A stretch of 53,188 nucleotides of DNA from Spirochaetales bacterium (GTDB taxonomy: Bacteria > Spirochaetota > GWE2-31-10 > MWDO01): contig JAFYAI010000024.1 of the NCBI GenBank assembly GCA_017540815.1, positions 1 through 53,188 of the forward strand. Reading direction: 5' to 3'. The notes beneath the pieces were generated by a model. That model searched no databases. It was given only the letters and a program-made list of their open reading frames with translations, and was not told the origin of the DNA. Made by a program: the position numbers and the translations under genes. Position 1 is the first letter of the stretch; each line of letters starts with the position of its first letter. Below are positions 8,242 through 16,357 of this stretch, piece after piece.

Positions 8242-9408
8242 ATGGAGAACAGAAAGTATCTGTTTACATCTGAGTCCGTAAGTGAAGGACATCCAGATAA
8301 ATTGGCCGATCAGGTATCTGATGCTATCTTGGATGCTTGTTTGGCACAAGATCCAATGTCACGAGTTGCCTGCGAGACATTCACAACTACGGGAATGGTT
8401 TTAGTTGGCGGTGAGATTACGACAAAAGCTATAATCGATCACCAGAATATAATCCGAGGCGTTGCCAAAAAGATTGGTTATGACAATCCTGCTTACGGTC
8501 TTGACTGCGAGTCAATGGCAGTCCTCAATACTATCCACACACAGTCACCTGATATTTCACAGGGTGTATCCGGTGTTGGTTTGGAAGAGTTCAAAGGTCA
8601 GCAGGGTGCCGGCGATCAGGGTATGATGTTCGGTTTCGCATGTAATGAGACACCTGAGTTGATGCCTGCTCCTATCACTTATGCTCACAAGATCCTGCTT
8701 GAAGCTGCCCGCATCCGCAAGTCCAAAGAATTGGCTTGGCTGCGACCGGACTCTAAGAGTCAGGTAACTATCGAATACGAAGGATACAAGCCTGTTCGTA
8801 TCGATACAGTTGTTGTATCTCATCAGCACGATGATGACATCAGCTATGATGATCTCAAAGCTCAGATTATCGACAGGATTATCAAGCCGGTGCTTGAGCC
8901 GACAGGTCTCCTGACAAAAGACACAAAATATTTCATAAACCCGACAGGTCGATTTGTAGTCGGCGGACCGCACGGTGACTCAGGTCTGACAGGCCGCAAG
9001 ATCATCGTTGATACTTACGGTGGTATGGGACGACACGGCGGTGGTGCATTCTCAGGTAAAGATCCTACTAAAGTAGACCGATCTGCTGCTTATATGGCTC
9101 GATACGTTGCCAAGAATGTTGTTGCTGCAGGACTCTGTGATCGATGCGAAGTAGAACTTGCTTATGCTATCGGTGTTCCGTTCCCTGTATCAGTAATGGT
9201 TGATACATTCGGCACAGCCAAAGTTGCAGAAGCTAAGATCGAAGAAGCAGTTAAAAAGACATTTGATCTGACACCGGCAGGTATCATCAAGACTCTTGAT
9301 CTTCGCCGACCGATCTATCAGGAGACAGCAAGTTACGGTCACTTCGGTCGAGACATCTTCCCATGGGAGAAGACTGACAAAGTTGCTGATCTGAAGAAGA
9401 ATATCTAA
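8242..9408 (+). CDS. metK: S-adenosylmethionine synthase
   Basis: 388 residues, the normal MetK length. It makes S-adenosylmethionine from methionine and ATP in the cytoplasm. Signature motifs are intact: [17 protein letters not shown] near the N-terminus (ATP and metal binding), [12 protein letters not shown] around residue 118, the P-loop-like [19 protein letters not shown] around residue 260, and YGHFGR near the end. The ATG at 8242 follows a strong AGGAG. It is monocistronic, with its own promoter and terminator. The product is the donor used by the D12 methyltransferase and QueA also encoded in this window, but this is general supply, not operon linkage. Confidence 0.98.
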   Translation: MENRKYLFTSESVSEGHPDKLADQVSDAILDACLAQDPMSRVACETFTTTGMVLVGGEITTKAIIDHQNIIRGVAKKIGYDNPAYGLDCESMAVLNTIHTQSPDISQGVSGVGLEEFKGQQGAGDQGMMFGFACNETPELMPAPITYAHKILLEAARIRKSKELAWLRPDSKSQVTIEYEGYKPVRIDTVVVSHQHDDDISYDDLKAQIIDRIIKPVLEPTGLLTKDTKYFINPTGRFVVGGPHGDSGLTGRKIIVDTYGGMGRHGGGAFSGKDPTKVDRSAAYMARYVAKNVVAAGLCDRCEVELAYAIGVPFPVSVMVDTFGTAKVAEAKIEEAVKKTFDLTPAGIIKTLDLRRPIYQETASYGHFGRDIFPWEKTDKVADLKKNI

Positions 9409-9428
9409 GTTTAGTTTTTTTAAAAAAA

Positions 9429-9454
9429 GCGTCGCAACTGCGACGCTTTTTTTT
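9429..9454. terminator. Terminator between metK and the HU-LysM gene
   Basis: GCGTCGC (9429-9435), loop AACT, GCGACGC (9440-9446), then eight T. An A-run precedes the stem, so it can serve both convergent genes. Confidence 0.88.
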
Positions 9455-9485
9455 ATGAAATTTTTTTATGATATTATTATTATTA

Positions 9486-10442
9486 TTATTCATTCATTTC
9501 GGTATATATCACAAACGGATCGCCCGGCAGGATAAAGTCCGGATCTATAATATATTTGTTGAGATTATGAATAAACGGCCAGCGATAGGCATTGTCAAGG
9601 AATCGGAATGATATATCCCAAAGCGTGTCACCTTCGATGATAATATACATGAGTTTTTTATACAACTTGCCGTCATACTCGACGATCTCTTCCCGATACT
9701 GACCTTTCTCCATATCTTGTGTTTCTTCATTGTCTCCGCCGACTTTAACAACAAGGTCTTTATCCGCCGACCAATAGACATTAGGCTGGTTAATATCGAG
9801 ATCTTCATGCCGATATGCGACAATCTGCTGATCAGTAGAAGCGTCAGCGTCTGATGAATTATCACTATCCTGCTCTGCTGCCAACGCAGCCAGACGCTGA
9901 CGCTCTTCTTCCTCGGCAAGACGAGCCAATCGGTTTTGTTCTTCCAACTCCTGCTTACGGGCAAGAGCAGCAAGATAAATCTCTTCTTTTTCATGATTGC
10001 GGCGTTCCTGCTCAAGGCGGTGTCGGACAACGGCATTTTTGTAAGCAATCATCATATCAGCCCCAAAGATCCTATAAATGCCGTATCCGACAAAACAGAG
10101 GATCAGCAGGAACGCCGCAACAGCCGCCGCCATACGCAGTCTAAATTTGGCAATAACTGCACGCCTAATCCTGTCTTTATGGCGGCGGCTAATCCGCTTT
10201 TGGAAGGCTTCATTCGGACGGAAGCGAATTTTCCTGACTGTGTGACCATTCTCTGACTCTAAGGCAGTCGTCATCTCACCGAATTTTGACATTTCTACAG
10301 CATTCGATGACTTCAAAGCGTTGATGACAGCAAGCCCCATCACTTCAGCGAAATCTTTGTTTTTATTATAATAGCCACGCTCGATAGACTTGCTCCGAAG
10401 GGCATAAGGAATGAACTTATCGGATAATGATTTGCCGGCCAT
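9486..10442 (-). CDS. HU-like domain / transmembrane / coiled-coil / LysM fusion protein
   Basis: 318 residues. Residues about 10-85 resemble the HU/IHF fold: a helix ending in LAVINALKSSNAVEMSKFGEM matches the helix-strand start, and the ending IRFRPNEAFQKRI matches the typical FRPS-x-xFK-xxI close. A strongly basic stretch (RRHKDRIRR) precedes a single membrane segment at about 104-123, which predicts cytoplasmic N-terminus and outside C-terminus. Residues about 140-192 are a charged coiled coil, and residues about 265-314 form a LysM-type peptidoglycan-binding domain (IIEGDTLWDIS ... YIIDPDFILPGDPFVI). This would place a DNA-binding-type fold inside and a wall-binding fold outside. It is the last gene of the purM operon, joined to the small HU-like gene by TAATG. 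Confidence 0.8.
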   Translation of the reverse strand: MAGKSLSDKFIPYALRSKSIERGYYNKNKDFAEVMGLAVINALKSSNAVEMSKFGEMTTALESENGHTVRKIRFRPNEAFQKRISRRHKDRIRRAVIAKFRLRMAAAVAAFLLILCFVGYGIYRIFGADMMIAYKNAVVRHRLEQERRNHEKEEIYLAALARKQELEEQNRLARLAEEEERQRLAALAAEQDSDNSSDADASTDQQIVAYRHEDLDINQPNVYWSADKDLVVKVGGDNEETQDMEKGQYREEIVEYDGKLYKKLMYIIIEGDTLWDISFRFLDNAYRWPFIHNLNKYIIDPDFILPGDPFVIYTEMNE

Positions 10443-10681
10443 TATTTTGCCCCCAATTCGTCACACATATACGCATCGGGCTGGAAGTCTATCTGATAAT
10501 TGGCATCGTCTGTATCTTTGAGAATAAATGTGCCAAACTTAGCAATCGTCACTTTACCGGACTTAATCAGTTCATCTCCGATGAACTTCCAAAAAGCATC
10601 GTAGACTTTTGCAGTTGATTTTCCGCGAATGCCTAACTCATCGATGATAACTCTGGCACATTTTTCATTTATGACATTCAT
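10442..10681 (-). CDS. Small HU/IHF-like DNA-binding protein
   Basis: 79 residues, slightly shorter than HU (about 90). The segment VYDAFWKFIGDELIKSGKVTIAKFGTFILKD matches the HU helix followed by the beta-hairpin start, where KFGTF is the typical HU signature; FQPDAYMCDELG replaces the usual FRPS-x-xLK ending. The DNA-grasping beta arm looks shortened between KD and FQPD, so DNA binding may be weak or the protein may be a partner. It begins 1 nt after the purM stop and overlaps the HU-LysM start by TAATG. Pairing with the HU-like domain of the next gene, as HU and IHF form dimers, is an inference. Confidence 0.75.
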   Translation of the reverse strand: MNVINEKCARVIIDELGIRGKSTAKVYDAFWKFIGDELIKSGKVTIAKFGTFILKDTDDANYQIDFQPDAYMCDELGAK

Positions 10682-10682
10682 A

Positions 10683-11846
10683 TCAGTATTTTATTATACC
10701 ATTAGGACTTGTTATCTCAACAGCATTGCCGTTCTCATTAGACTCAACATGTCCGACAATCTTCGCATCGATATTATACTTCGCTGCAATCGCTATAACC
10801 TGCTCAGCAGTCTTAGCATCGGTGTATAACTCCATTCGATGCCCCATATTGAATACCTGATACATCTCACGGTAGTCAGTCCCGGTCGTATCGTGAATGA
10901 GTTTAAAGAATGGCGGTATCTCGAACAGATTATCCTTGACATACTTAACATTGCGGCCGAATTTCTTACACTTCGTCTGACCGCCGCCGCTGCAATGCAC
11001 GATACCGTGTATCTTACTGCGGTATTCCGACAGGATGTCTTTAATCACGAAAGCGTAAGTCCTCGTTGGAGACAGAATTGCTTTGCCGATATTCAGAGGA
11101 AGTTCCGGCACCGTATCAGTAATCTTGAACTTGCCGCAGTATGAAATGCTTTCATCCATACTATTGTCGAATGATTCCGGATATTTCGTGCGATACTCCG
11201 AGCATAACAGATCATGCCGAGATGAAGTCAGCCCATTGCTGCCCATTCCGCTGTTGTACTGTTTCTCAAAAGTCGCCTGACCAAATGAAGAGAGTGCAAC
11301 TATCACATCTCCGCACGCAACATTCTCACAGGTAATGATCTTGTCTCGCTCAATGCGAGTCACTGCCGTCGTATCAACGATAATAGTCCTTGTCAAGTCA
11401 CCGACATCTGCTGTCTCACCGCCTGTCATATACATCGGCACACCATTATCCGTGAAAAACTGACAAATCTCTTCATTGGCATTAATCAGTTCCTTAATCA
11501 CCTCACCGCCTACAAGTTTGGCATTCCGCCCAATCGTGCTTGATAGCAATATCGGCGTATCGACACCGACGCAGATCAGATCATCGGTATTCATAACGAT
11601 AGAGTCCATCGCAATGCCTGACCACACAGACAAGTCGCCTGTTTCCTTATAATAAATATACGCCAGCGATGATTTCGTTCCTGCACCGTCAGCATGCATT
11701 ATATTGCAATATCGGCCGTCTCCGCTAAGATAATCGGGAATAACTTTACAGAATGCTCCAGGGAACACGCCCCGGTCAAGATGATCAACTGCATTGTGGA
11801 CATCTTCTTTTTGGCTGCTAACACCTCGTGACATATATTTATCCAT
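10683..11846 (-). CDS. purM: Phosphoribosylformylglycinamidine cyclo-ligase (AIR synthase), long type
   Basis: 387 residues. It closes the imidazole ring of the purine precursor AIR using ATP. The N-terminus RGVSSQKEDVHNAVDHLDRG, followed by HADGAGTKSSLAY and a VMNTDDLICVG strand, is characteristic of the long Bacteroidetes-type PurM rather than the E. coli type of about 345 residues. GGETADVGDLTRTIIVDT and a C-terminal MGHRMELY are also typical. The frame extends upstream, but the ATG at 11846 has AGGAGTG 8 nt before it and a promoter at 11888-11916. It leads a three-gene operon with the two HU-like genes. purD is 8 kb away in another operon. Confidence 0.9.
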   Translation of the reverse strand: MDKYMSRGVSSQKEDVHNAVDHLDRGVFPGAFCKVIPDYLSGDGRYCNIMHADGAGTKSSLAYIYYKETGDLSVWSGIAMDSIVMNTDDLICVGVDTPILLSSTIGRNAKLVGGEVIKELINANEEICQFFTDNGVPMYMTGGETADVGDLTRTIIVDTTAVTRIERDKIITCENVACGDVIVALSSFGQATFEKQYNSGMGSNGLTSSRHDLLCSEYRTKYPESFDNSMDESISYCGKFKITDTVPELPLNIGKAILSPTRTYAFVIKDILSEYRSKIHGIVHCSGGGQTKCKKFGRNVKYVKDNLFEIPPFFKLIHDTTGTDYREMYQVFNMGHRMELYTDAKTAEQVIAIAAKYNIDAKIVGHVESNENGNAVEITSPNGIIKY

Positions 11847-11887
11847 ATTGAAACACTCCTGTAAATGAGAAAACAGATTATAAGTGT

Positions 11888-11916
11888 ATAATATCAAAAA
11901 ATAATGGTTTTGACAA
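11888..11916 (-). promoter_or_regulatory. Promoter of the purM-HU-HU/LysM operon
   Basis: On the minus strand TTGTCA (11916-11911), 17 nt and TATTAT (11893-11888) lie just past the stop of the upstream gene. No PurR-like operator was recognised. Confidence 0.7.
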
Positions 11917-11938
11917 TGGATTTTTGAGATAAAATATG

Positions 11939-12565
11939 CTATATCAGCATTTTTTGAAGATAAATTTGCCCTGAATGGAACAGACAACCCTTCGTAGCAC
12001 GCACTCTATGTAAAATTGATTGGACAATTGTGCAGGCTTTTTTCTTTATACGATATATACGCCTGCATTCCTGCCTAATTTGGTATATACAGTTTAATAT
12101 TTTAGCCTTTACATCCACAACATTTTCCCCGTCTTCCCCCCATTCGCTGCTCTCCATAAAATAATCCACCACAAACCTGAATACCTCGCAGTAACTATAG
12201 AAATGCAGCGTTTCTTTCAAATATTGCAGCATCTGAAATGTCTCCTCTGTAAGGGTTACAAAAAGATCTGTCTGATACCCGCCTGCATTATAGTGATGTT
12301 CTTCCAGCTCTTCCACTGTCCTAAACACCTGTGTTTCAATTAGCGGAAGCATCTTTTCGATTAATAATGCACTGAGATCATTTACAGTTTTTCCCAAAGT
12401 CATCGCTGCTTTTTCAAGGAAGTTCTGTTGTCTGTCTGTAATGCGAAAATGGGATCTGTGCAGTGCATTTATTTTGTCATATCTCGGATAAATATCACCT
12501 TCATTCTGAAAGTTTTTGCGTCCAACATATCTCTTCAGTTCGGCATAATGCGGCGTTGTATACAT
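11939..12565 (-). CDS. Unrecognised protein with two ribbon-helix-helix-like segments
   Basis: 208 residues, family not recognised. Two stretches look like ribbon-helix-helix DNA-binding units: a strand and helices at about residues 40-75 (FRITDRQQNFLEKA ... TVNDLSALLIEKML) and again at about 100-137 (DLFVTLTEETFQML ... SYCEVFRFVVDYFM). The C-terminal third is rich in Arg, Lys and Cys. The start ATG at 12565 is preceded by AGGAA. Codon use looks different from its neighbours (more TTT, ATA and AAT), which hints at transfer. The gene stands alone but carries the same 40-nt upstream element as comM, so it may be in the same regulon or be its regulator. All functional statements here are inference. 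Confidence 0.65.
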   Translation of the reverse strand: MYTTPHYAELKRYVGRKNFQNEGDIYPRYDKINALHRSHFRITDRQQNFLEKAAMTLGKTVNDLSALLIEKMLPLIETQVFRTVEELEEHHYNAGGYQTDLFVTLTEETFQMLQYLKETLHFYSYCEVFRFVVDYFMESSEWGEDGENVVDVKAKILNCIYQIRQECRRIYRIKKKACTIVQSILHRVRATKGCLFHSGQIYLQKMLI

Positions 12566-12599
12566 AGCTATTCCTGTGCTTTAAAGTTTTAAACACCCA

Positions 12600-12639
12600 T
12601 TATATATAACGCACGAAATGAAAAACCGGCTGAAAAAAA
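12600..12639 (-). promoter_or_regulatory. Shared 40-nt element, copy 2 (upstream of the ribbon-helix-helix-like gene)
   Basis: Same minus-strand core as copy 1 (TTTCGTGCGTTATATATAA), ending 34 nt before the ATG at 12565. Here no standard -10/-35 pair lies further downstream, so the element itself may be the promoter, with TATATATAAT as its -10 region. Confidence 0.7.
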
Positions 12640-12703
12640 AAGATAAAAAAACAGCAAATTTTATTAAATTATGATACGAAAGTTTCCTATAGCAAATGAT
12701 GAA

Positions 12704-14014
12704 TCATTCAATATCAACAATCTCCATATTAAGCAGATATTCTATCTCGAATATTGCCGACAAATACGCATTAATATCTTTTGCAAGAGAATAGCGGGCA
12801 TCGGAGAGTTTCTTCTTCGCATCTTCGTAGTCCAGGAAACTGACACTATTGGCTTTATAAAGACTCTCTTCCATTTGGAATGTCTTCTCGGCAATCTGAA
12901 CATTCAACTCATCAATGGCGATATTCTTCTCATAATGCTCAACATTGTTAATCTTCTTCATAAGGTCGATAAACTGCTGCTCACGGGCATTTGCCAAGTC
13001 ATTCTGAGCTTTTTTGAGATTATACACATTCTTAGCAACACTGACCTGCTCCGACGAAAACGGTAGCGGTGTATTTATCTTAAAACTTGCCGACACACTC
13101 ACAGTGTTGGAGATTATATTCTCAGAAAGCGGATTGATACCGAGTGAATGCGAGAGACTCACTGATGGCGTGGTCATATTCAGAATAGCAAGATTGCGAT
13201 TGTTGACTGCTGTTTTCAGTCTGCGGATATAAGTCTGAATTGTGTAATTAGCATCAAGTCCATTCTTAAAATCCGTATTGCGTATTTTAGACATTGCATC
13301 CGGCACATTCTCAGGGATCTGTGTCGTCAGTTGCAGCCGAGAACGATTATTGACACCGATAATCCGCTTGAAATCCACCGATGCATTAATGTAACTGTTA
13401 ATCTTCTCATCAAGTGCCGGCAGCATAGTTTTATATGACAGTTCAGACTTAAGCAGATCGACTTGAGACACCATTCCATCGCGGTATTTCATCTGTGCAG
13501 TCTCGAATGCCACTTTCGCATTGGCGGCTTCCATCTCAGCAATCTCAATCTGCTGTCTCATCAGTATCAGATTAAAATACGATTGCTTAATGTTCTTCAC
13601 AAGTGTCGCTTTTGCATTCTCATAAGAGAGTTTCCCGTCGTGGTAATCATTCACGGCATTTATAATGCCATAAATATTCGCTGCATTGATATTGATTGAG
13701 TTATCAAGTTTGACAGACAAAGTTCCTGCTCCAACGGAAAAATCCTCTTTCGGAACAGTCTCGTATTTTGCCAAAGTGTTGCTGTAACTCACTCCGACAC
13801 TTGATGAAAGGATCTTGTTCCAACTTGTCGCTGCATCAAGCGTTTTGCTCTTGACATCGATCTGACTGTTCTGCAGGTCAAGATTATTTTTGATACCGAG
13901 TTCAAGAGCTTCACTCAGACTCAGGCTGAATGTCGTTCTATCAGAACCGGCATCTGCATAAACAGTGCAAATCCCAGCCGCTAACACAGCGATGAATAAA
14001 AATATTTTTTTCAC
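12704..14014 (-). CDS. TolC-family outer membrane efflux protein
   Basis: 436 residues with a signal peptide (cleavage probably after VYA, near residue 20). Two OEP repeats follow: SLSEALELGIKNNLDLQ opens the first, and long coiled-coil helices (FNLILMRQQIEIAEMEAANAKVAFETAQMKYRDGMVS) are the TolC tunnel hairpins; a second, matching hairpin lies at about 355-425. It would form the outer-membrane channel of an efflux pump or type I secretion system. No membrane fusion protein or inner-membrane pump lies nearby, so its partners are encoded elsewhere. The ATG at 14014 follows AAGGAT, and a promoter lies at 14046-14074. No clear terminator separates it from the next gene downstream. Confidence 0.9.
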   Translation of the reverse strand: MKKIFLFIAVLAAGICTVYADAGSDRTTFSLSLSEALELGIKNNLDLQNSQIDVKSKTLDAATSWNKILSSSVGVSYSNTLAKYETVPKEDFSVGAGTLSVKLDNSININAANIYGIINAVNDYHDGKLSYENAKATLVKNIKQSYFNLILMRQQIEIAEMEAANAKVAFETAQMKYRDGMVSQVDLLKSELSYKTMLPALDEKINSYINASVDFKRIIGVNNRSRLQLTTQIPENVPDAMSKIRNTDFKNGLDANYTIQTYIRRLKTAVNNRNLAILNMTTPSVSLSHSLGINPLSENIISNTVSVSASFKINTPLPFSSEQVSVAKNVYNLKKAQNDLANAREQQFIDLMKKINNVEHYEKNIAIDELNVQIAEKTFQMEESLYKANSVSFLDYEDAKKKLSDARYSLAKDINAYLSAIFEIEYLLNMEIVDIE

Positions 14015-14045
14015 ATATTATCCTTGTTTTTCATTTATATTATAT

Positions 14046-14074
14046 ATTATAGTCAAATTCTGCATAAAAAACAA
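14046..14074 (-). promoter_or_regulatory. Promoter of the TolC-like gene
   Basis: On the minus strand TTGTTT (14074-14069), 17 nt and a perfect TATAAT (14051-14046). Confidence 0.65.
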
Positions 14075-14091
14075 TATAAATTTATAAAAAA

Positions 14092-14131
14092 CCACACTAT
14101 ATCTGTCGAAGCCCGATATAGTGTGGGCTTT
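14092..14131. other. Hairpin with two alternative pairings between divergent promoters
   Basis: CCACACTATATC (14092-14103) pairs perfectly with GATATAGTGTGG (14115-14126). The loop contains AAGCCC, which can instead pair with GGGCTT just downstream. The element lies outside both predicted transcripts. It could be a protein binding site, an old terminator, or part of a longer leader if the queA promoter call is wrong. Confidence 0.6.
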
Positions 14132-14140
14132 TAGATTTTC

Positions 14141-14169
14141 TTTACATTTTATAAAAAATAGTTTATAAT
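14141..14169 (+). promoter_or_regulatory. Leaderless-type promoter of queA
   Basis: TTTACA (14141-14146), 17 nt and TATAAT (14164-14169), then 6 nt, then the ATG at 14176. No Shine-Dalgarno sequence fits between them. Confidence 0.7.
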
Positions 14170-14175
14170 ACAATT

Positions 14176-15207
14176 ATGAATACAGATATTTATGACTTCT
14201 ACATACCGGAACATCTCATTGCGAAAAATCCTACCGAACGGCGTTCGGACTCGCGGCTGCTCGTTTATTATCGGGACAGCGGCAGGATTGTCGATTCTCA
14301 CACGCGTGAAGTCGCAGATTTTCTCGATGACAGTTATTTCCTTGTTTTCAATAATTCCCGTGTGATACCGGCTCGGCTCAATGTGACCAAACCCGACTCC
14401 GGAGCAGACGGCGAATTTCTCTGTCTCAAACTTGTGGACAGCAGAACTCTCCATGTGATGACAGACCGTGCGAGGAAGTATAAAGTCGGAGCGAAAGTCC
14501 GGCTGCCGGATGGAACGATCGTTACGGTTGTAAGAGACATTGACAATATTACAAAAGAAGTTACCGCTGAGACAGACACATTCAGCTATGAATATTTCGA
14601 GCGATGGGGAACAATGCCGCTGCCGCCATATATGCACAAGATGGCAACAGATGCGGACAAAGAGCGTTACCAAACTGTTTATAGTCAGATATACGGTTCG
14701 GCTGCCGCTCCGACGGCCGGACTTCATTTCGATGACAGGATATTTGACTCACTGGCTGCGAAGAATATCGAGCATGCGTTTGTATCTCTTCATGTCGGAC
14801 TTGGGACATTTATGCCGATCTATGCCGATAAGATTGAGGAACATATCATCCATAAAGAAGAATACATCATCACCGATGAGAATGCTGCACTTATCAACAA
14901 TGCCATTGCCGCCGGCAAGAAGATCCTCGCAGTCGGGACGACATCTCTTAGGACATTAGAGACAGTCGGCGACTCTGCTCACAAGTCTGTCCGAGCAGGC
15001 AGAGGAGTCAGTGATATTTATATATACCCGCCCTACACTTTGCGAACCGCCGACTGTCTGTTCACAAACTTCCATACGCCGAAGTCATCGCTTGCAGTGC
15101 TCGTCTCCGCTCTTATCGGCGTAGACGAACTGCTTAGAGTTTATAAGTATGCCGTTGATCAGGAGTACAGATTCTTCAGTTACGGCGATGCGATGCTGAT
15201 ATTGTAA
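14176..15207 (+). CDS. queA: S-adenosylmethionine:tRNA ribosyltransferase-isomerase (queuosine synthesis)
   Basis: 343 residues, the usual QueA length. It transfers and rearranges the ribosyl group of S-adenosylmethionine onto 7-aminomethyl-7-deazaguanine in tRNA, the penultimate step to queuosine. Signature motifs: DFYIPEHLIAKNP near the N-terminus, FNNSRVIPARL, YQTVYSQIYGSAAAPTAGLHF around residues 165-185, HVGLGTFMPI, and FHTPKSSLAVLVSAL near the end. The ATG at 14176 starts 6 nt after the -10 box with no ribosome binding site, so the mRNA is probably leaderless. No other queuosine gene is adjacent. It ends at a strong terminator shared with the convergent small gene. Confidence 0.96.
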   Translation: MNTDIYDFYIPEHLIAKNPTERRSDSRLLVYYRDSGRIVDSHTREVADFLDDSYFLVFNNSRVIPARLNVTKPDSGADGEFLCLKLVDSRTLHVMTDRARKYKVGAKVRLPDGTIVTVVRDIDNITKEVTAETDTFSYEYFERWGTMPLPPYMHKMATDADKERYQTVYSQIYGSAAAPTAGLHFDDRIFDSLAAKNIEHAFVSLHVGLGTFMPIYADKIEEHIIHKEEYIITDENAALINNAIAAGKKILAVGTTSLRTLETVGDSAHKSVRAGRGVSDIYIYPPYTLRTADCLFTNFHTPKSSLAVLVSALIGVDELLRVYKYAVDQEYRFFSYGDAMLIL

Positions 15208-15243
15208 AAACACGAGATTTTCCTTCGGAAAATCTCGTGTTTT
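15207..15243. terminator. Terminator after queA, shared with the convergent small gene
   Basis: A 17-bp stem around ACACGAGATTTTCC and its complement with the 3-nt loop TTC, followed by TTTT and starting within the queA stop codon. Confidence 0.9.
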
Positions 15244-15277
15244 AATTATGAATTATACATTGTGCATTATGAATTAT

Positions 15278-15457
15278 CTACACCTTCTCCGTCAGATGAT
15301 ACCCGTTACCGTGCGGACATTTGTAATAATTCAGCCGCACAGACGGATTCTCAGACTGGATATAGCGAATGGCAGACAACACATCATTGATGCTTGGATA
15401 GATATTTTTGAACTGACCGTTAAGCCCTTTGCATTTGCTGCATTTGCGATAAGCCAT
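15278..15457 (-). CDS. Small CxxC / CPHGxGYHL protein, zinc-ribbon-like
   Basis: 59 residues. It begins MAYRKCSKCKG and ends near YYKCPHGNGYHLTEKV. Two cysteines (C6, C9) plus the later KCPHG and a histidine in GYHL look like a small metal-binding ribbon; I recognise the general form of such short proteins but not a named family. The ATG at 15457 overlaps the fabG stop as TAATG, so it is translated with fabG, and a good terminator follows. Coding is supported by the overlap, normal codon use and the motif spacing. Confidence 0.7.
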   Translation of the reverse strand: MAYRKCSKCKGLNGQFKNIYPSINDVLSAIRYIQSENPSVRLNYYKCPHGNGYHLTEKV

Positions 15458-16182
15458 TATGTAAGTACTCCGCCATTGACAGCGATAACTTCACCGACGA
15501 TGTAGTTCGACTTCTCGCTGATGAGAAACTCTACGACATTGGCTATATCTTCCGGCTTGGCAATCCTTCGCAGAGGTATTGTCTTCTTCACTTCGTCATA
15601 AGGAATATCCTTAGTCATATCAGACTCTACGAATCCCGGAGCGATGATATTGAGATTGATATTTCGTCGGGCAAGTTCGACGGCAGCCGACTTAGCAGCA
15701 CCGATAAGACCTGCCTTAGAGCCACTGTAGTTTGTCTGTCCCTGCATACCTGTCAATCCGGCCGTTGAACTTACAACGACAATTTTGCCTGACTTCGCAG
15801 CAAACATTGCCGACGCAACAGGATTGACTATGTAATAGAAACTTTTCAGATTAGTATCGATAACTTTATCCCACTGCTGCGGCTTCATCACCGGGAACAG
15901 TGCATCATCACGAACACCGGCATTGAATACCAGCACATCGAATTTGCCATTGTCAGCGATCTCTTTTTCAATCGCTGCTTTCGCATTCTCGAAGTCAGAT
16001 ACATCAAACTGCAGCAGACTGCATCCAACGCCGAGTGCAGACACTTCATCCTGCGTCGCTTTCGCCGCCTCCGCATTGCCGCGGTAGTTTATTACAACAT
16101 CATAACCGTTTTTACCTAACATTAATGAGACCGCCCGACCTATACCGCGGCTGCCGCCTGTTACAAGAGCTCGTTTTGCCAT
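15457..16182 (-). CDS. fabG: 3-oxoacyl-ACP reductase FabG
   Basis: 241 residues, the usual FabG length. It reduces 3-oxoacyl-ACP with NADPH in fatty acid elongation. The Rossmann glycine motif TGGSRGIG is at residues 8-15, NAGV at 87-90, and the catalytic set N111, S139, Y152, K156 (NYSGSK) is complete. The C-terminus IVGEVIAVNGG is typical. The ATG at 16182 follows AAGGAA. It is followed by a coupled small gene rather than other fatty acid genes, and fabB lies 17 kb away. A different short-chain dehydrogenase function is possible, but FabG fits best. Confidence 0.9.
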   Translation of the reverse strand: MAKRALVTGGSRGIGRAVSLMLGKNGYDVVINYRGNAEAAKATQDEVSALGVGCSLLQFDVSDFENAKAAIEKEIADNGKFDVLVFNAGVRDDALFPVMKPQQWDKVIDTNLKSFYYIVNPVASAMFAAKSGKIVVVSSTAGLTGMQGQTNYSGSKAGLIGAAKSAAVELARRNINLNIIAPGFVESDMTKDIPYDEVKKTIPLRRIAKPEDIANVVEFLISEKSNYIVGEVIAVNGGVLT

Positions 16183-16208
16183 TGAATTTTCCTTAATTAC
16201 AAATTTCA

Positions 16209-16323
16209 GTCATGCCGAACTTCGCCCGACACGATGTCGGGTGTGCAAGCGGCTGCACGGATGCGTAAGCCGTCGCTGATTCAGCATCTCATAGCGGAGA
16301 TCCCGAAACAAGTTCGGGATGAC
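16209..16323. repeat. Composite palindromic repeat, long form
   Basis: Starts GTCATGCCGAACTT and ends TCCCGAAACAAGTTCGGGA plus TGAC, the same ends as the 66-nt element at 31503-31568. Relative to that copy, about 57 nt containing their own hairpins (CCCGACACGATGTCGGG) are inserted in the loop of the first palindrome. It lies between fabG and the TIM-barrel gene. Confidence 0.75.
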
Positions 16324-16357
16324 AACTAAATTATACTATAAAAAATATTTTTTTTAA

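Noticed and set aside
9471..9493. ATT trinucleotide repeat at the end of the HU-LysM gene
   Set aside because: A short run of about seven units in an AT-rich intergenic end; no sign of function.
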